Positions 51,001-60,356 of a stretch of DNA of 64,000 nucleotides are shown here, one piece after another (positions within the stretch are counted from its first letter, which is position 1; each line of letters begins with the position of its first letter). The notes under the pieces were generated by a model. It saw nothing but the letters and a program-made list of their open reading frames with translations, made no database searches and had not been told where the DNA came from. This DNA comes from Corella eumyota (lineage: Eukaryota > Chordata > Ascidiacea > Phlebobranchia > Corellidae), in contig OY720100.1 of NCBI GenBank assembly GCA_963082875.1, forward strand, positions 11,246,591-11,310,590, read 5' to 3'. Position numbers and translations under genes: made by a program.

Positions 51001-54000
51001 ATGCTGACCCAGTACTTAATCAGCAGTATAATTATTGGGCAATTATAATTTATAATATCCCAAACCGCCACAGGCAACTCGAGACTGGGTCGGAGTAACT
51101 TATGTTACTTTATGAGAATAAAGATATATACAAAAAAAAACCATATGTTGTAAGTTAAAAAGTTAGTTTCAACTATTATAAAGTTATTCTGCAAAAGCTA
51201 AAAAATTCGAAAAATCAAAATATCAAAAATCTAAATTTAGATATCAAAATGTGTACGAAAGCTAAAATTATTAAAACCATAAAAAAAATGTTAAATTATT
51301 AAATAAATCTTTTTTTTACCTAAACCTTCCATTATAATCCACTGTCTCTATGTAATCAAACTTGGTGTCCACCCAATACACCCTTTTTGCCTCGTAATCA
51401 ACACTTACACCACTAGGGGTCCCCATTTGGGTGTTCACTAGAGTGTACACTTCAGTTCCATCCATAAACGCTCGAACTAACCGAGGATTGTCTTGATGCC
51501 AGTCAGTAAAAAACATGTAGCTAAAAAACAAAACATTTTTTGTACTTTTCAATAACAAATTTAAAAAATAAAAATTAAAAAATTAAATAAATAACTACCA
51601 AAAATGTTATTTTGTTTTTTTTACGTAAGTTTTTCTTGCACATCAATGAAAGTAATACAAAGATGAACAACAAATATTACAATAATGCAATATGGACAAA
51701 ATGACAAAATCAGTTATTTAATAATTTAACATGGTGTAAACATTAATTTAACATAAAGATTTTATGTTATGGCATGGTCACCAAAATATATATTAACGCA
51801 AAAAGCGTTTTTTTTAATATTAAATTATATAAATTTAAAAATGCAAAACATTTTTTATTTATATTTATATATAGGCTATATAATTTGAAAAAAATTCCCC
51901 AAAATTTACCCAATAGTTGGATCAATTGCAATGCCCCGTGGATTTTCCAGCCCCTCACTGACTAAGGTCGTTCGATGTGACCCGTCGAAGTTACTTGCTT
52001 CAATTCGGCCCACAAGGGTTTCCACAACATATAGGTTGTTTGCTAAAAATTAACGGAAACACTGAAATTTTTTTCCCCTTTTTTTAACCATTTTTTTAAC
52101 ATACTAGTAGTAGTAAGAAAATTTTGTGAATATTTATTTATGACATTATATTTACCAATCCAATCAACTGCGACATGTTCAGGATCTTGAATAGCAACAT
52201 CGAGGATTGTTTGTTGGTTCGTTCCATCAAGATCGGCAGAGTAAATCTTAAAATATTTTATTTAAGAAAAAGTTTTTTCCCAAAAAAAGAAATTTATTAA
52301 AAATTGAATTATTCTCTAAAAAGTTAGTGTCAATATGAACATTTAAAAAATAAATTCTGTAATTTAAAAAGTAGAATAAGTGAAATTTTATAAAAAGTAA
52401 TTTAAAAAAGATTTATTGAAAAATTAACTAGCCTAAAAAGATATTATTAATATTATTATTGATCAAAAAGATAGTGTCAAAATAAGTATTTATAAAGTAA
52501 AATCTTAAGCTTTTCGACAAAATTGAATACTTTTAAAAATACATAAAAGCATCATAGATAAAAAACATAAAAAAAAAACTTAAATTAATTGCCAAAAAAA
52601 TCTTAAATTAAATATATACTTGAAAAATCTTAATATTTTTTATTAATTTTACAGCACTGAATTTACAGCATTTCATTACGTATCAATTTTTTTTTATTTC
52701 CTAATTTTTTAATTTATAAAAAAACAAATGAAAATATCACCGACCTTTGCATCTTCTGGATCTGCCCAAAATATTTTTCCCATTTGGAAATGGTAATCAA
52801 CCCCAGCAGGTCGGTTGCCGGCGACAACCCTAGTTAAGGTGTTTCCCCCACCGAATGGGTCACTAAAATAAATATCCTGACCCGATGTAAACAAAATTTT
52901 TGGGGCTCCAGCTACGAATTTGTTGTTTAAAAATTTTAAAAAAATATTTAATAAATAGGCCTAAAATAAAATGTTTAGAAAAAAGTTTAAAAATTTAAAA
53001 ATCTTTTTTAAACCTATTATAATTTTATAAAATATTGATTTATATTAAATTTACATCAAAAACAAATAAAAAAATTTTAAAACCAGTATAAAATAAATAA
53101 AACCATTATTTAAAAAAAAAACTTAAAAAAAATTTGAAAAAGGTTATTAATGGTTAAAATGGTTTTAGAATAATTTGAAAATAGTTTAATAAAGGTTAAA
53201 AAAATGTTTTTTACATAAACAAACAAGAAATTACCGGCAGGTTTGGCTTTGCAATGAACAGTGTTTCCGTCAGTTTCTGTGACATAATTATCCTCATCAC
53301 ATAAACATTTAAATCCTCCGACGCTGTTCTCACAAACCTGCTCACATTGACCAAATATTTCACATTCATTAAAATCTGTAAAAATTTTTCAAAAAAAATT
53401 GATATTTAAAAATTAAAATAAATTCCAAAAAGACACCACAAGAAAAATTATAGATCTTTTGTACATTACAGTTCTTAAAAAAACTTAAGACTGTAAAGTA
53501 CAAAAGAGAATTCACTTTGGCCGAAAAGTATGTGAGAAAATTAGCTAGGACCACATGAAACAAAAAAAAAATTAGCCAGAACTGCAAAATATGAGAAATA
53601 ATTTGTTTTTTTGAAAACCATAAAGTACAAGTGATTTAAAAACATAACTACAGTTTTATTTGGGTTTTGTAACTACTAAAGAATTATTCTTGTTTTCACA
53701 TTTGTTTTAAACTACATGTAAAATCTTAAATCTTAATACGATATAACTTTCTTTAGTTATAAATTGGAATTTGTAAGTATTCCATGAAGTTAAGTTCCAC
53801 CTTCACAACTGATTCCATCGTTGGCTACTTGCATTCCATCTGGACAATAACAAATTCCTCCAAATGGTGTTGGTTGGCACAAGTAGTCACAACTCAAAAT
53901 TCCACACCTTTCAGAACCTAAAAACAATTCAAAATAATTATTTATGTGAGAAGGTTGACTTCACAACCAACACAAAGAGTAACATCAGATGTCCTGATCC

Positions 54001-57000
54001 AGTTGAGCTGCCTTTGGCAGTTTAGGATATTCTAGATTATATTTGCCCAAAAATTAAGCTGCTGACTAAGTATTGGCTTAGCAGGAGTTTATACTGCTTA
54101 TAGCACCTTACTGAAAGACATTGAAGCACAAGAGCAGTAAAATTAAAACCAGAACCTCATGTAGTAAACCCAAGTGTTCTTACCACTACACCCTTTTATC
54201 GACTAATATATTTATTCACTTTTGTAACATTTTTTTTACATTTTTGTACTTAAATATGTTTTAAATAAAAAAATATAAAATTGAAAAAAAAAACTCACTG
54301 CAAACAGCACCACCAAGTGTTTCATCTTCACCATTTTCACAGTCATTTGAGTTATCACAAAGTTGAACAACGTCGATGCATTCACTGCTGTTTGTACATT
54401 TCCACTGGTTGTTAAGACATGGAATATCATAATCTAAATATTTTAAAATATTTTATTAAAAATTGTTAAAAAAGTTTTTACTACTAATAATGTTTTGCTG
54501 CTAATAATGTGGTTAGAACAGTTGGCTTCACTACATGAAATCCTGGGTTTGATCCCCACTGCTCTCATGCTGTAGTGCCTTTAAGTCAAGCTCTATAAAC
54601 AGCAATAACACCTGCTAAGCAAAAACCAATCAGCAGTTTTATCAATGAGCAATTTTTAAATTTATGTTATCCCAAACTGCCAAAGCCAGCTTCAGACTGA
54701 GTCAGGGTAACAGTCGTAACAGATGTTATCCTATGTTTACGTCGTTAAGTCAACCTTTAACATCAAGGAGAAATCAGGAAAACACAAAAAATATCACCAC
54801 CCTACACTTAAGAATAAATCAAATTTTAATCAACTTACTACAGTGCTTCTCGTCTGTTCCATCTCCGCAATCGTCATTGCCATCACATACCAAATCTTGT
54901 GGAACACATCGAGAATTATCGCAAGTTAACGCGTTTCCCGCGCAAGAAGGATAGTCTGTTTACAATAATTAATATTATTACGTCACAATTGTTTACAAGT
55001 GACCCACACGTGTAAAAATGGGATTTTCCCCAACTAGTCCAACTATTATTTATGTCTATTAATTGCTATATTAGTTTTATTTAAAGTAAAAAACTTTTAT
55101 AATTAAATCGCATATAAAAACTTTGACTTAATCAATAATCGTTCTTTTTTATTTAAAAATAAAGTTTACACTGACCACAAGTGTCGGGTTCATCGCTTCC
55201 ATCCCCACAATTGTCCCAACTATCGCAATAAAAAGAAAGTGGAATACAATCCCCGTTACTACATTGGAACTGGCCGGTCGGGCATCGAATTGAGCCTGAG
55301 ACAAAAAATATCATTTCACCAAAAGGTAAATTTTAAAAATTAAAAACAACTAGGTTGCTAACAAATTTGAAGCAAATCCAAGAACTAGTCTGTTTGTTAT
55401 GTATTTAATGCTAGATTACCTAATAATTGAAAAGATACTTACTGCAATTGAATTCATCCGACTGATCGCGACAATCGACTGTTCCATCACAAATCTGTTC
55501 AGTTCGAACACATTCTCCATTGTCGCAAGTTATTTCTTCACAGTTAGGATAATCTGCAATAATATAGCTCTTGGTTACCATCTAGCGGCAAACAATTTTA
55601 AAATGGTTCAAGTAAAGATATGATTAGTTTAAAAGTTGGTACTATCTCTATAAAATAATGCAAAATTTGCAAAAATTTGTTTTAAAAATATTAAAATAAA
55701 AATATTTGCAAAAATTAAAAAAATATTACAACTCTTTTTTTTAAACGGGAATCGAATTCAAGACCTACCACAGTCGGAGTTTTCATCTGATCCGTCCGGA
55801 CAATCGTTGAAATGATCACAGAGGAGATCCGGTGAGATACAGTATCCGTTCGTGCAGGTAAACTGCACGGTACTACACGATCGTCCAGCTGTCAATAAAA
55901 TAACGTCATATATTAAAAAGACAACTCTTACCAAATCATTTAATTTTTATAAAAATTTGTATAACAAAAATATTTAATTATTTTTTTCTTTATGTATATA
56001 AGCCGACACTACAGTCTAACTTTTAACAAAGAACAACTTTTTCCCTCTCGACCTAGCCTTGAGTTATGTCATTTTGAGTCATATTTGGTTACTCATTTCG
56101 CCTAAAATTACCAATTCTAAATTGGTAGAAAGACCGATGATATACCATGACCACGTCGCAAATTTAAAATTATCCAAAAGTATTTATTATTTTTGTATAC
56201 CGGCTCCCACATAAAAAATGACTTCAAAATATCATTTTTTTATATCGCCTTATGGGGTAGGTTTTTATATATTTGATTCAGTTGTAAAAGGTGTGCAGTT
56301 GTAAGTGGTTTTAAGCTAACCGTAAACGCCGGGCTTAAAAGCGGATAATGTGGAATTGATGCGATTTGAACCTGTAATTTTTTAATTTAAAAACTCACGA
56401 CAAAGTTGCTCATCTTCCCCGTTTGAACAATCAGCGGAACCATCACATTTAAACCCGATTGGGATACAACTGCTGTCGTCGCACTTAAACTCCTGGTCAG
56501 TACAAGGGACGGGGGCTGTTAAACACAATTTGTTGGGTTAACAGGGGAAGTTTGGGGTAAATTTTACAAAAAAGTTATAAAAATAATTAAAAAAAAGGTT
56601 AAAAGTAAAGTTTTTACTCACGACAATCTTGTTCATCAGATCCCGGATGTTGCTCACCCTGACAATCAGTGACGTCATCACAAACCCACGTCATCGGGAT
56701 GCATTGTCCGCTCGCACATTTGAATTCACCAGTAGGACAATCTATAACGTCATAATAAAAAAATATTAGTTTACGCTAACAGGAGATTATATGACGTCAT
56801 AAAATAAATAATTTAATAAATTCTTAACCAACTAATTGTGACGTCACAAATATTTTCGAGAATAAAATAAGGTTAAATCAACACTTGAAATAATTTAATT
56901 ATTTGTTAAATAACTTGTTACGTAACAATGAAAAGTTTACGATTGAACGACATTTTTATTTTCGTTTTTTTTACGATAAAAATGTTAAACTAATACAGCT

Positions 57001-57617
57001 ATTCTTTGTGACGTAACAAACAAAACAATGCACGCCTCGGTACAAAGAAATTCTTTATTTTACGACAAGATTTAACGTAAGCAATAAAAGTGTGGTGAAA
57101 TTTTATTTCGAAAATTAAATTTATTTTACGATTAAAGTTAAATTGTTAAAATAATTGTTCCTATTTTTTTGTAAATAACATGTTTTAAATAGTCCTGGGT
57201 TTAATCCCCACTGCTTCCATGCTGTAGCGCCTTCGAGTTAGGCGCTACAAAGGGTATAAACTCCTGCTAGGCCAATATTTTATCAGCAGCATGATTATTG
57301 GGTATTTATTATCTATAATATCCTAAACTGTCAAAGGCAACTCGAGGCTAGGTTGGGGTAACTGATGTTTCTCTATGTTTATGTCGTGAGGTTGACGTTT
57401 TCACATTAGGATGAATAAATATAAAAAAAAACAATAAAAAGCCTATAATTTCAACATAATATAAATAATGGTTTAACTTTTTTTAAAAGAATGTTTTTAT
57501 TTAAAATTTTTTTTTTTCATATTTTTTAATTTAAATACTATTTACAATCAACTTACCTTGACTTTTTGCGTAACAAATTAAAGACAATAAAACTAACAGT
57601 GACGTCACAATCTTCAT
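2100..57617 (-). CDS. LRP2: LRP2/megalin-like low-density lipoprotein receptor-related protein (whole gene, about 100 coding exons)
   Basis: Giant type I endocytic receptor. The exons I placed sum to 13,710 coding bases, 4,569 residues plus stop, and every junction keeps frame (human LRP2 is 4,655). Order: signal peptide; 7 LDLa; 2 EGF; propellers 1-2; EGF-like; 8 LDLa; 2 EGF; propellers 3-6 separated by EGF; 10 LDLa; 2 EGF; propeller 7; EGF; 11 LDLa; 2 EGF; propeller 8; EGF; transmembrane helix; cytoplasmic tail. The 7-8-10-11 LDLa pattern with 2+4+1+1 propellers is that of LRP2 and not LRP1 (2-8-10-11). LDLa modules bind ligands through Ca2+-held acidic loops; propellers and EGF modules drive pH-dependent release; tail motifs recruit clathrin adaptors. 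In vertebrates LRP2 acts on absorptive epithelia. Start: ATG at 57617 opening a clear signal peptide. Stop: TAA at 2100-2102. Most introns are phase 1. Least certain are the weak 3' splice site of the last exon (2231) and the GTGGAA donor at 53800. The blocks below give exon coordinates. Confidence 0.95.
2425..2640 (+). repeat. SINE A copy, 5' truncated, with internal duplication
   Basis: Carries a tandem duplication of about 28 bp (GATGTTACTCTATGTTTAGG plus flank, twice) and ends in a (TA)n run at about 2617-2636. Lies in the last LRP2 intron. Confidence 0.8.
3172..3256 (-). other. LRP2: LRP2 transmembrane exon
   Basis: Encodes [20 protein letters not shown], an unbroken hydrophobic helix, followed by LYYRSRRTG, a basic stop-transfer segment. 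Phase 1 in, phase 2 out. Confidence 0.95.
3425..3882 (-). other. LRP2: LRP2 juxtamembrane EGF-like modules
   Basis: Exon 3669-3882 encodes an EGF that lacks its first half ([20 protein letters not shown]) and the start of a second ([19 protein letters not shown]). Exon 3425-3495 ends it with [15 protein letters not shown] and a short polar stalk. This places the last extracellular module directly before the membrane, as in other LRPs. Confidence 0.88.
3883..4331. other. LRP2 intron, no recognised content
   Basis: AT-rich with A- and T-runs; no repeat family copy seen. Confidence 0.6.
4332..8186 (-). other. LRP2: LRP2 EGF pair and propeller 8 (residues about 3962-4333)
   Basis: EGF exons 8068-8186 ([16 protein letters not shown]) and 7474-7624 ([20 protein letters not shown], Ca2+-binding type). 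Propeller exons: 6750-6920 (donor at 6749; an alternative gtttcg donor 9 bases on also keeps frame), 6474-6624, 5982-6107, 5184-5318, 4722-4804, 4332-4511. Blades: [66 protein letters not shown]. Confidence 0.93.
8187..9128. other. LRP2 intron with one SINE
   Basis: A minus SINE A copy at 8832-9095; the rest, 8187-8830, is AT-rich and featureless. Confidence 0.6.
9230..9866. other. LRP2 intron, no recognised content
   Basis: No repeat copy, open frame or motif recognised. Confidence 0.55.
10078..10358 (+). repeat. SINE A copy, full length
   Basis: Head, B-box-like GGTTCGATCCC, body and tail are all present. Confidence 0.88.
14157..14373. repeat. 30-bp minisatellite next to the LDLa IV-1 donor
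   Basis: About seven units around AAAGTAGTGTTTCCAAATAA followed by TTATAGCAAT. It runs up to the splice donor of exon 14379-14503. The 117-codon open frame over it on the plus strand is a repeat artefact. Confidence 0.85.
15770..16055 (-). repeat. SINE A copy, full length
   Basis: Complete copy in minus orientation in a propeller 7 intron. Confidence 0.85.
16778..16800. repeat. (TA)n microsatellite
   Basis: TA run inside a minus-oriented family B copy. Confidence 0.8.
21271..21754 (+). mobile_element. hAT-like MITE, copy 1
   Basis: 484-bp non-coding element starting CAGGGAACGAAATAACGGG and ending TTAATTCGTACCCTG, imperfect inverted termini, flanked by CACTC on both sides (21266-21270 and 21755-21759). 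CAG-G ends with short target duplications are typical of hAT elements; a 5-bp duplication fits the hAT5 group. Repeated ATTCGCTAAAAGCGAAT-type palindromes lie inside the termini. No transposase reading frame. Confidence 0.78.
22094..22473. repeat. Direct repeat GGCACCCCTA bounding a unique 370-bp segment
   Basis: GGCACCCCTAGAATATTTGC at 22094 and GGCACCCCTAACATTAG at 22464, same orientation, in an LRP2 intron. The segment between has short open frames but no domain I recognise. It may be a remnant of a transposon. Confidence 0.3.
23525..23547. repeat. (TA)n microsatellite
   Basis: Uninterrupted TA run at the end of a family B copy. Confidence 0.85.
26524..26758. mobile_element. Small inverted-terminus element of 30-bp tandem units, copy 1
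   Basis: Begins CACTTGTACTTT and ends AAAGTACAAATG, an inverted repeat with one mismatch. Inside are about seven diverged 30-bp units, each opening near ACYGTAAAGTA and closing near ATTAGCAAGG. Confidence 0.62.
27492..27782 (+). repeat. SINE A copy, full length, well preserved
   Basis: Intact A-box-like TGGTGTAGTGG, B-box-like GGTTCAATACCC and A-rich tail; among the least diverged copies. Confidence 0.9.
28728..28975 (-). repeat. SINE A copy
   Basis: Nearly complete; sits about 30 bases left of the hAT-like MITE at 29005. Confidence 0.82.
29005..29521 (-). mobile_element. hAT-like MITE, copy 2 (opposite orientation)
   Basis: 517-bp copy of the same element inverted relative to copy 1, from CAGGCTACGAATTAACG to CGTTATTTCGTACCCTG, flanked by AATAA at 29000-29004 and 29522-29526. 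The two copies align over their whole length with substitutions and small indels, so both are old. Confidence 0.78.
31012..31195 (+). repeat. SINE A copy abutting a coding splice donor
   Basis: Head and 5' body present. It is cut off at CTCTATGTTTAC, exactly where LRP2 exon 31196-31331 ends on the other strand. The donor GTAAACATAGAG is the complement of SINE body sequence. Confidence 0.78.
32272..32558 (-). repeat. SINE A copy, full length
   Basis: Complete diverged copy in an LRP2 propeller 5 intron. Confidence 0.83.
34499..34964. other. LRP2 intron, no recognised content
   Basis: AT-rich; nothing recognised. Confidence 0.55.
35646..35702. repeat. 15-bp tandem repeat
   Basis: Four near-identical units of TTTTTTAACATAAAT in the intron between LRP2 exons 34965-35093 and 35804-35940. 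Confidence 0.8.
36904..37427. other. LRP2 intron, no recognised content
   Basis: AT-rich; nothing recognised. Confidence 0.55.
37428..40472 (-). other. LRP2: LRP2 EGF pair and propeller 3 (residues about 1353-1698)
   Basis: EGF exons 40353-40472 and 39824-39949; the second starts [10 protein letters not shown], a Ca2+-binding type. Propeller exons: 39201-39397, 38895-39079, 38268-38496, 37428-37608. Good blades: [54 protein letters not shown]. Confidence 0.93.
40515..40792 (+). repeat. SINE A copy, full length
   Basis: Its tail ends within about 15 bases of the donor of LDLa II-8 (exon 40805-40948). Confidence 0.86.
41395..41672 (-). repeat. SINE A copy, full length
   Basis: Complete minus-orientation copy between LDLa II-6 and II-7. 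Confidence 0.84.
42082..42191. mobile_element. 30-bp-unit inverted-terminus element, copy 2
   Basis: Begins CACTTGTACAGTTTCT and ends AAAGTACAAGTG, with about three internal units. A spurious open frame spans it on both strands. Confidence 0.58.
43328..43885 (-). repeat. SINE A copy split by a younger SINE A copy
   Basis: Older minus copy in two parts, 43328-43512 and 43793-43885. Joined, they restore the usual CTTACTCAAG.GCGCTACAGC order. Confidence 0.85.
43514..43794 (+). repeat. SINE A copy, young, nested, with target duplication
   Basis: Well-preserved full copy inserted in the older minus copy. AAGTG flanks it at 43508-43512 and 43793-43797, a 5-base target duplication that overlaps the A-tail by two bases. 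Confidence 0.87.
44557..44838 (+). repeat. SINE A copy, young, inside a family B repeat
   Basis: Well preserved; interrupts a minus-oriented family B copy (44457-44556 and 44839-44870) at its TATATA run. No clear target duplication. Confidence 0.84.
45611..46270 (-). other. LRP2: LRP2 atypical EGF-like module before LDLa cluster II
   Basis: Two exons, 46189-46270 and 45611-45720, encode [20 protein letters not shown] and then [20 protein letters not shown]. The EGF is split by an intron. The second exon runs on into the first cysteine of LDLa II-1 (PPCDDSYQ). A SINE tail begins about 8 bases inside the next intron. Confidence 0.85.
46935..47155 (+). repeat. SINE A copy
   Basis: Full ends with a short internal deletion in the body. 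Confidence 0.82.
48310..48450. repeat. Diverged tandem repeat of about 50 bp
   Basis: Words TTTTTTAACACATAGAAAT, CCCCAAAAAATAT and TTTTTAACGCATAAAAATCT recur in order two to three times, ending at the donor of exon 48448-48649. Confidence 0.5.
50400..50565 (-). repeat. Second tRNA-like SINE (family E), copy 1
   Basis: On the minus strand it reads CTGGTAGTGTGGTATACCAA, then CAGACTGCAAACCAAAAGG and TTTCGGGTTTTAGC, a tRNA-like head with A- and B-box analogues, then CCCGGGGTTAACAGGG and an A-rich end. Unrelated to family A in the body. Confidence 0.55.
50892..51137 (+). repeat. SINE A copy
   Basis: Low divergence, with small losses in the head and near the tail. Confidence 0.84.
52247..52744. 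other. LRP2 intron, no recognised content
   Basis: Very AT-rich; nothing recognised. Confidence 0.55.
53455..53633. mobile_element. 30-bp-unit inverted-terminus element, copy 3
   Basis: Degenerate left end TTTTGTACATTAC, right end AAAGTACAAGTG, four internal units of about 30 bp such as GGACCACATGAAAC and AGAACTGCAAAATATG. Confidence 0.58.
53942..54205 (-). repeat. SINE A copy
   Basis: Complete minus copy between LDLa I-7 and the first EGF exon. Confidence 0.82.
54299..56741 (-). other. LRP2: LRP2 LDLa cluster I, 7 modules (residues about 21-300)
   Basis: Seven exons, one complete LDLa module each, all bounded by phase 1 introns: 56622-56741, 56399-56515, 55769-55888, 55443-55553, 55176-55295, 54839-54955, 54299-54433. 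Each has six cysteines and an acidic end such as [11 protein letters not shown] or [11 protein letters not shown]. Modules 2 and 7 have E for S in the loop (NGEDE). Introns hold SINE copies at 54500 and 53942 and a weak one at 55985. Confidence 0.95.
56255..56390 (-). repeat. Second tRNA-like SINE (family E), copy 2, degraded
   Basis: Shares the order GGGGTAGG, GGTGTG, AAGC(T)AACCGTAAACGCCGGG, CTTAAAAGCGGA and GTGGAATTGATGCG with copy 1. The head is lost before the LDLa I-2 exon. Confidence 0.45.
56670..57016. promoter_or_regulatory. CRE/bZIP palindrome cluster in LRP2 exon 2 and intron 1
   Basis: Perfect TGACGTCA at 56670-56677 (in exon 2), 56792-56799 and 56839-56846, with a fourth at 57600-57607 inside the signal-peptide exon. 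TTACGTAA occurs at 56918-56925 and again at 57713-57720 upstream of the ATG, and TGACGTAA at 57009-57016. Four identical 8-mers in under 1 kb of AT-rich DNA is far above chance. A CREB/ATF or PAR-bZIP responsive region is inferred. Confidence 0.45.
57192..57432 (+). repeat. SINE A copy, rightmost in the window
   Basis: 5' truncated, starts near the B-box. Lies in LRP2 intron 1. No family A copy was seen to its right. Confidence 0.82.
57557..57617 (-). other. LRP2: LRP2 exon 1: start codon and signal peptide
   Basis: Encodes [20 protein letters not shown]: a lysine, a hydrophobic core and a small-residue cleavage region. Ends with a consensus gtaagt donor in phase 1, which suits splicing to an LDLa exon. 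Confidence 0.9.
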
Positions 57618-58804
57618 TATTGAAGCTGAATATTCAAAACTTTAAAACCAAATTTACATTTTCTGCCAAAACTAACGATTCTAACAAAAAGTCTGGAAAA
57701 ATTTTTATTTTGTTACGTAATAATTGAAAGCTAAAAAGAACGCGATTTAGAGCGAAACAAAGTTGTTAAATTTTGTTCTTAAATTACATTTCAGTCATTT
57801 ATATTATTGTTATTCAAAAAAAAATAATAATAAATTAATTTTTCACATTTTTGAACCAAAAGATGTTTTAAATAAATCTAAAACTCGACCAACTTGCGAA
57901 ATTTTCAAAATAATAAATAAATTTCAGTTACTCTTATTTTATATAAAAACCAGGAATGACTAAACAAAATATGACGATCCGTTTAATTGTGCTTGCATAA
58001 AGCTGTTAATGACAGAATAATGCAGTAGAATGCATTGTTAGGTAATTTAATTATTTTTTAACGAGTTAGGGTCGCATGGTACCTTTGTTGTTTGGTACCT
58101 ATCTCCGATTCGGTGAAATTTATTTTATTGCGCGTGATTTTATTTCGTATAAATATTTAACAGATTTTAAAGCCTTTTAAAATATCACAATATTTTTATA
58201 TAAGAAAATCATAAATTGTTATCAAAATACTTAAAATTAGACTAATTCATTTTTAGAAATTAAGATATACATTTTGCATTTTTAAATTTTAGCTTTAAAA
58301 TATTAATTAATTTGTGGATATGTATTTTATGGTTATATATTGACTTTTAAACCTATCTTCAAACAAAATTTAAACTAAAATTGAAAATAAACGTCCAATT
58401 GCGAACGTTTTTTATTATTTTATGGTCTATCATTGTTGATTATTTGTAAAAAAAAAGGGCTGCATATATTGCATTTTCTTTAAATTTTACAGGTTATATG
58501 CCGTGCTTAATTTAAATATTATCACTAAGGATTTGCTTAAAAGTTAAAGGTTAAACTAAATAAATGATATGCCAAATGTTTATGATCTAACAGTAAATTT
58601 GAATTTAAATCTTTAATGCATTATAAATATTTGCCCTTGCCGACAGGCCAAAAAATAGTCTTATTTTTTAGCGAACATAATCGAGTTTGTCCTACTTATT
58701 TTAACCAAGTAAGAATATAATGAATACGGACAATAACGATATTTCACAAAATCTAAGATTTTAAACTATAATTAAACCAGTTACCAATTTTTTATTACTA
58801 TAAA
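57618..58804. other. Spacer between LRP2 start and actin 3' end
   Basis: About 1.2 kb, very AT-rich. The LRP2 leader and promoter must lie at its left end, but no TATA box stands out. I see no gene and none of the repeat families common in LRP2 introns. Confidence 0.7.
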
Positions 58805-58810
58805 TTTATT
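58805..58810 (-). terminator. Actin polyadenylation signal
   Basis: AATAAA on the minus strand, about 50 bases after the actin stop codon. Confidence 0.65.
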
Positions 58811-58861
58811 TTCAGGATTTTTTTGATATAGCATTATTTATCCAAAAAAAGCAGAAATAAT

Positions 58862-60217
<1,356 letters not shown>

Positions 60218-60242
60218 ATGATTGTTGAGATGTTGACTCACA

Positions 60243-60251
60243 CTTTATATA
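60243..60251 (-). promoter_or_regulatory. Actin TATA box
   Basis: Minus strand reads TATATAAAG, about 30 bases upstream of the inferred first leader exon. Confidence 0.75.
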
Positions 60252-60315
60252 CTCTACGGTGAGAAAAAAGTTAGGGACCATCTGTCGTCAGCTAAAGTGT
60301 TAAAACAGTTGTTCT

Positions 60316-60325
60316 CCATAATTGG
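60316..60325. promoter_or_regulatory. CArG box 1 (SRF site) of muscle actin
   Basis: CCATAATTGG, a perfect CC(A/T)6GG, about 70 bases upstream of the TATA box. This is the usual position of the proximal CArG box in muscle actin promoters. Confidence 0.7.
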
Positions 60326-60356
60326 TGCTACAATTCTTACAATAAGCATTTTTATT

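Larger units (their letters stand above)
50589..53917 (-). other. LRP2: LRP2 EGF pair and propeller 1 (residues about 301-652)
   Basis: EGF exons 53801-53917 and 53235-53375; the second opens with DFNEC and is probably Ca2+-binding. Propeller exons: 52745-52911, 52156-52246, 51910-52042, 51320-51520, 50589-50794. YWTD-type words are degenerate: [25 protein letters not shown]. The donor after 53801 reads gtggaa, weaker than its neighbours. The intron between the two EGF exons holds a 30-bp-unit MITE. Confidence 0.9.
798..57432. repeat. tRNA-derived SINE family A, about 58 copies or fragments (listing)
   Basis: Unit of about 285 bp. The head has a Pol III A-box-like TGGTGTAGTGG and a B-box-like GGTTCAATCCCC; the body contains CCAAACTGCCAAAGGCAACT and GACTGGGTC; the tail is GGATAAAGATATATACA plus A-run. 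Plus-orientation starts: 798, 2425, 7735, 10078, 11139, 12008, 16262, 16968, 17450, 18448, 19428, 20576, 21755, 22805, 24440, 25190, 27492, 31012, 31725, 32880, 34000, 36390, 39562, 40515, 43514, 44557, 45232, 45412, 46935, 50892, 54500, 57192. Minus-orientation starts: 4890, 5452, 7120, 8832, 12855, 13432, 14590, 15770, 19165, 25770, 28728, 29790, 32272, 33748, 35320, 37738, 41395, 42418, 43328, 44268, 46468, 47275, 47775, 48718, 53942, 55985. Divergence varies widely, so insertion was spread over time. Limits are good to about 10 bases. Confidence 0.88.

Noticed and set aside
52912-53234. Possible extra small exon between the second EGF and propeller 1
   Set aside because: The flanking exons already join in phase with complete domains and the interval has no open frame with suitable splice sites.
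2100-57617. Assignment to LRP1 or LRP1B
   Set aside because: Cluster I has seven LDLa modules, not two, and the tail motifs do not follow the LRP1 pattern.
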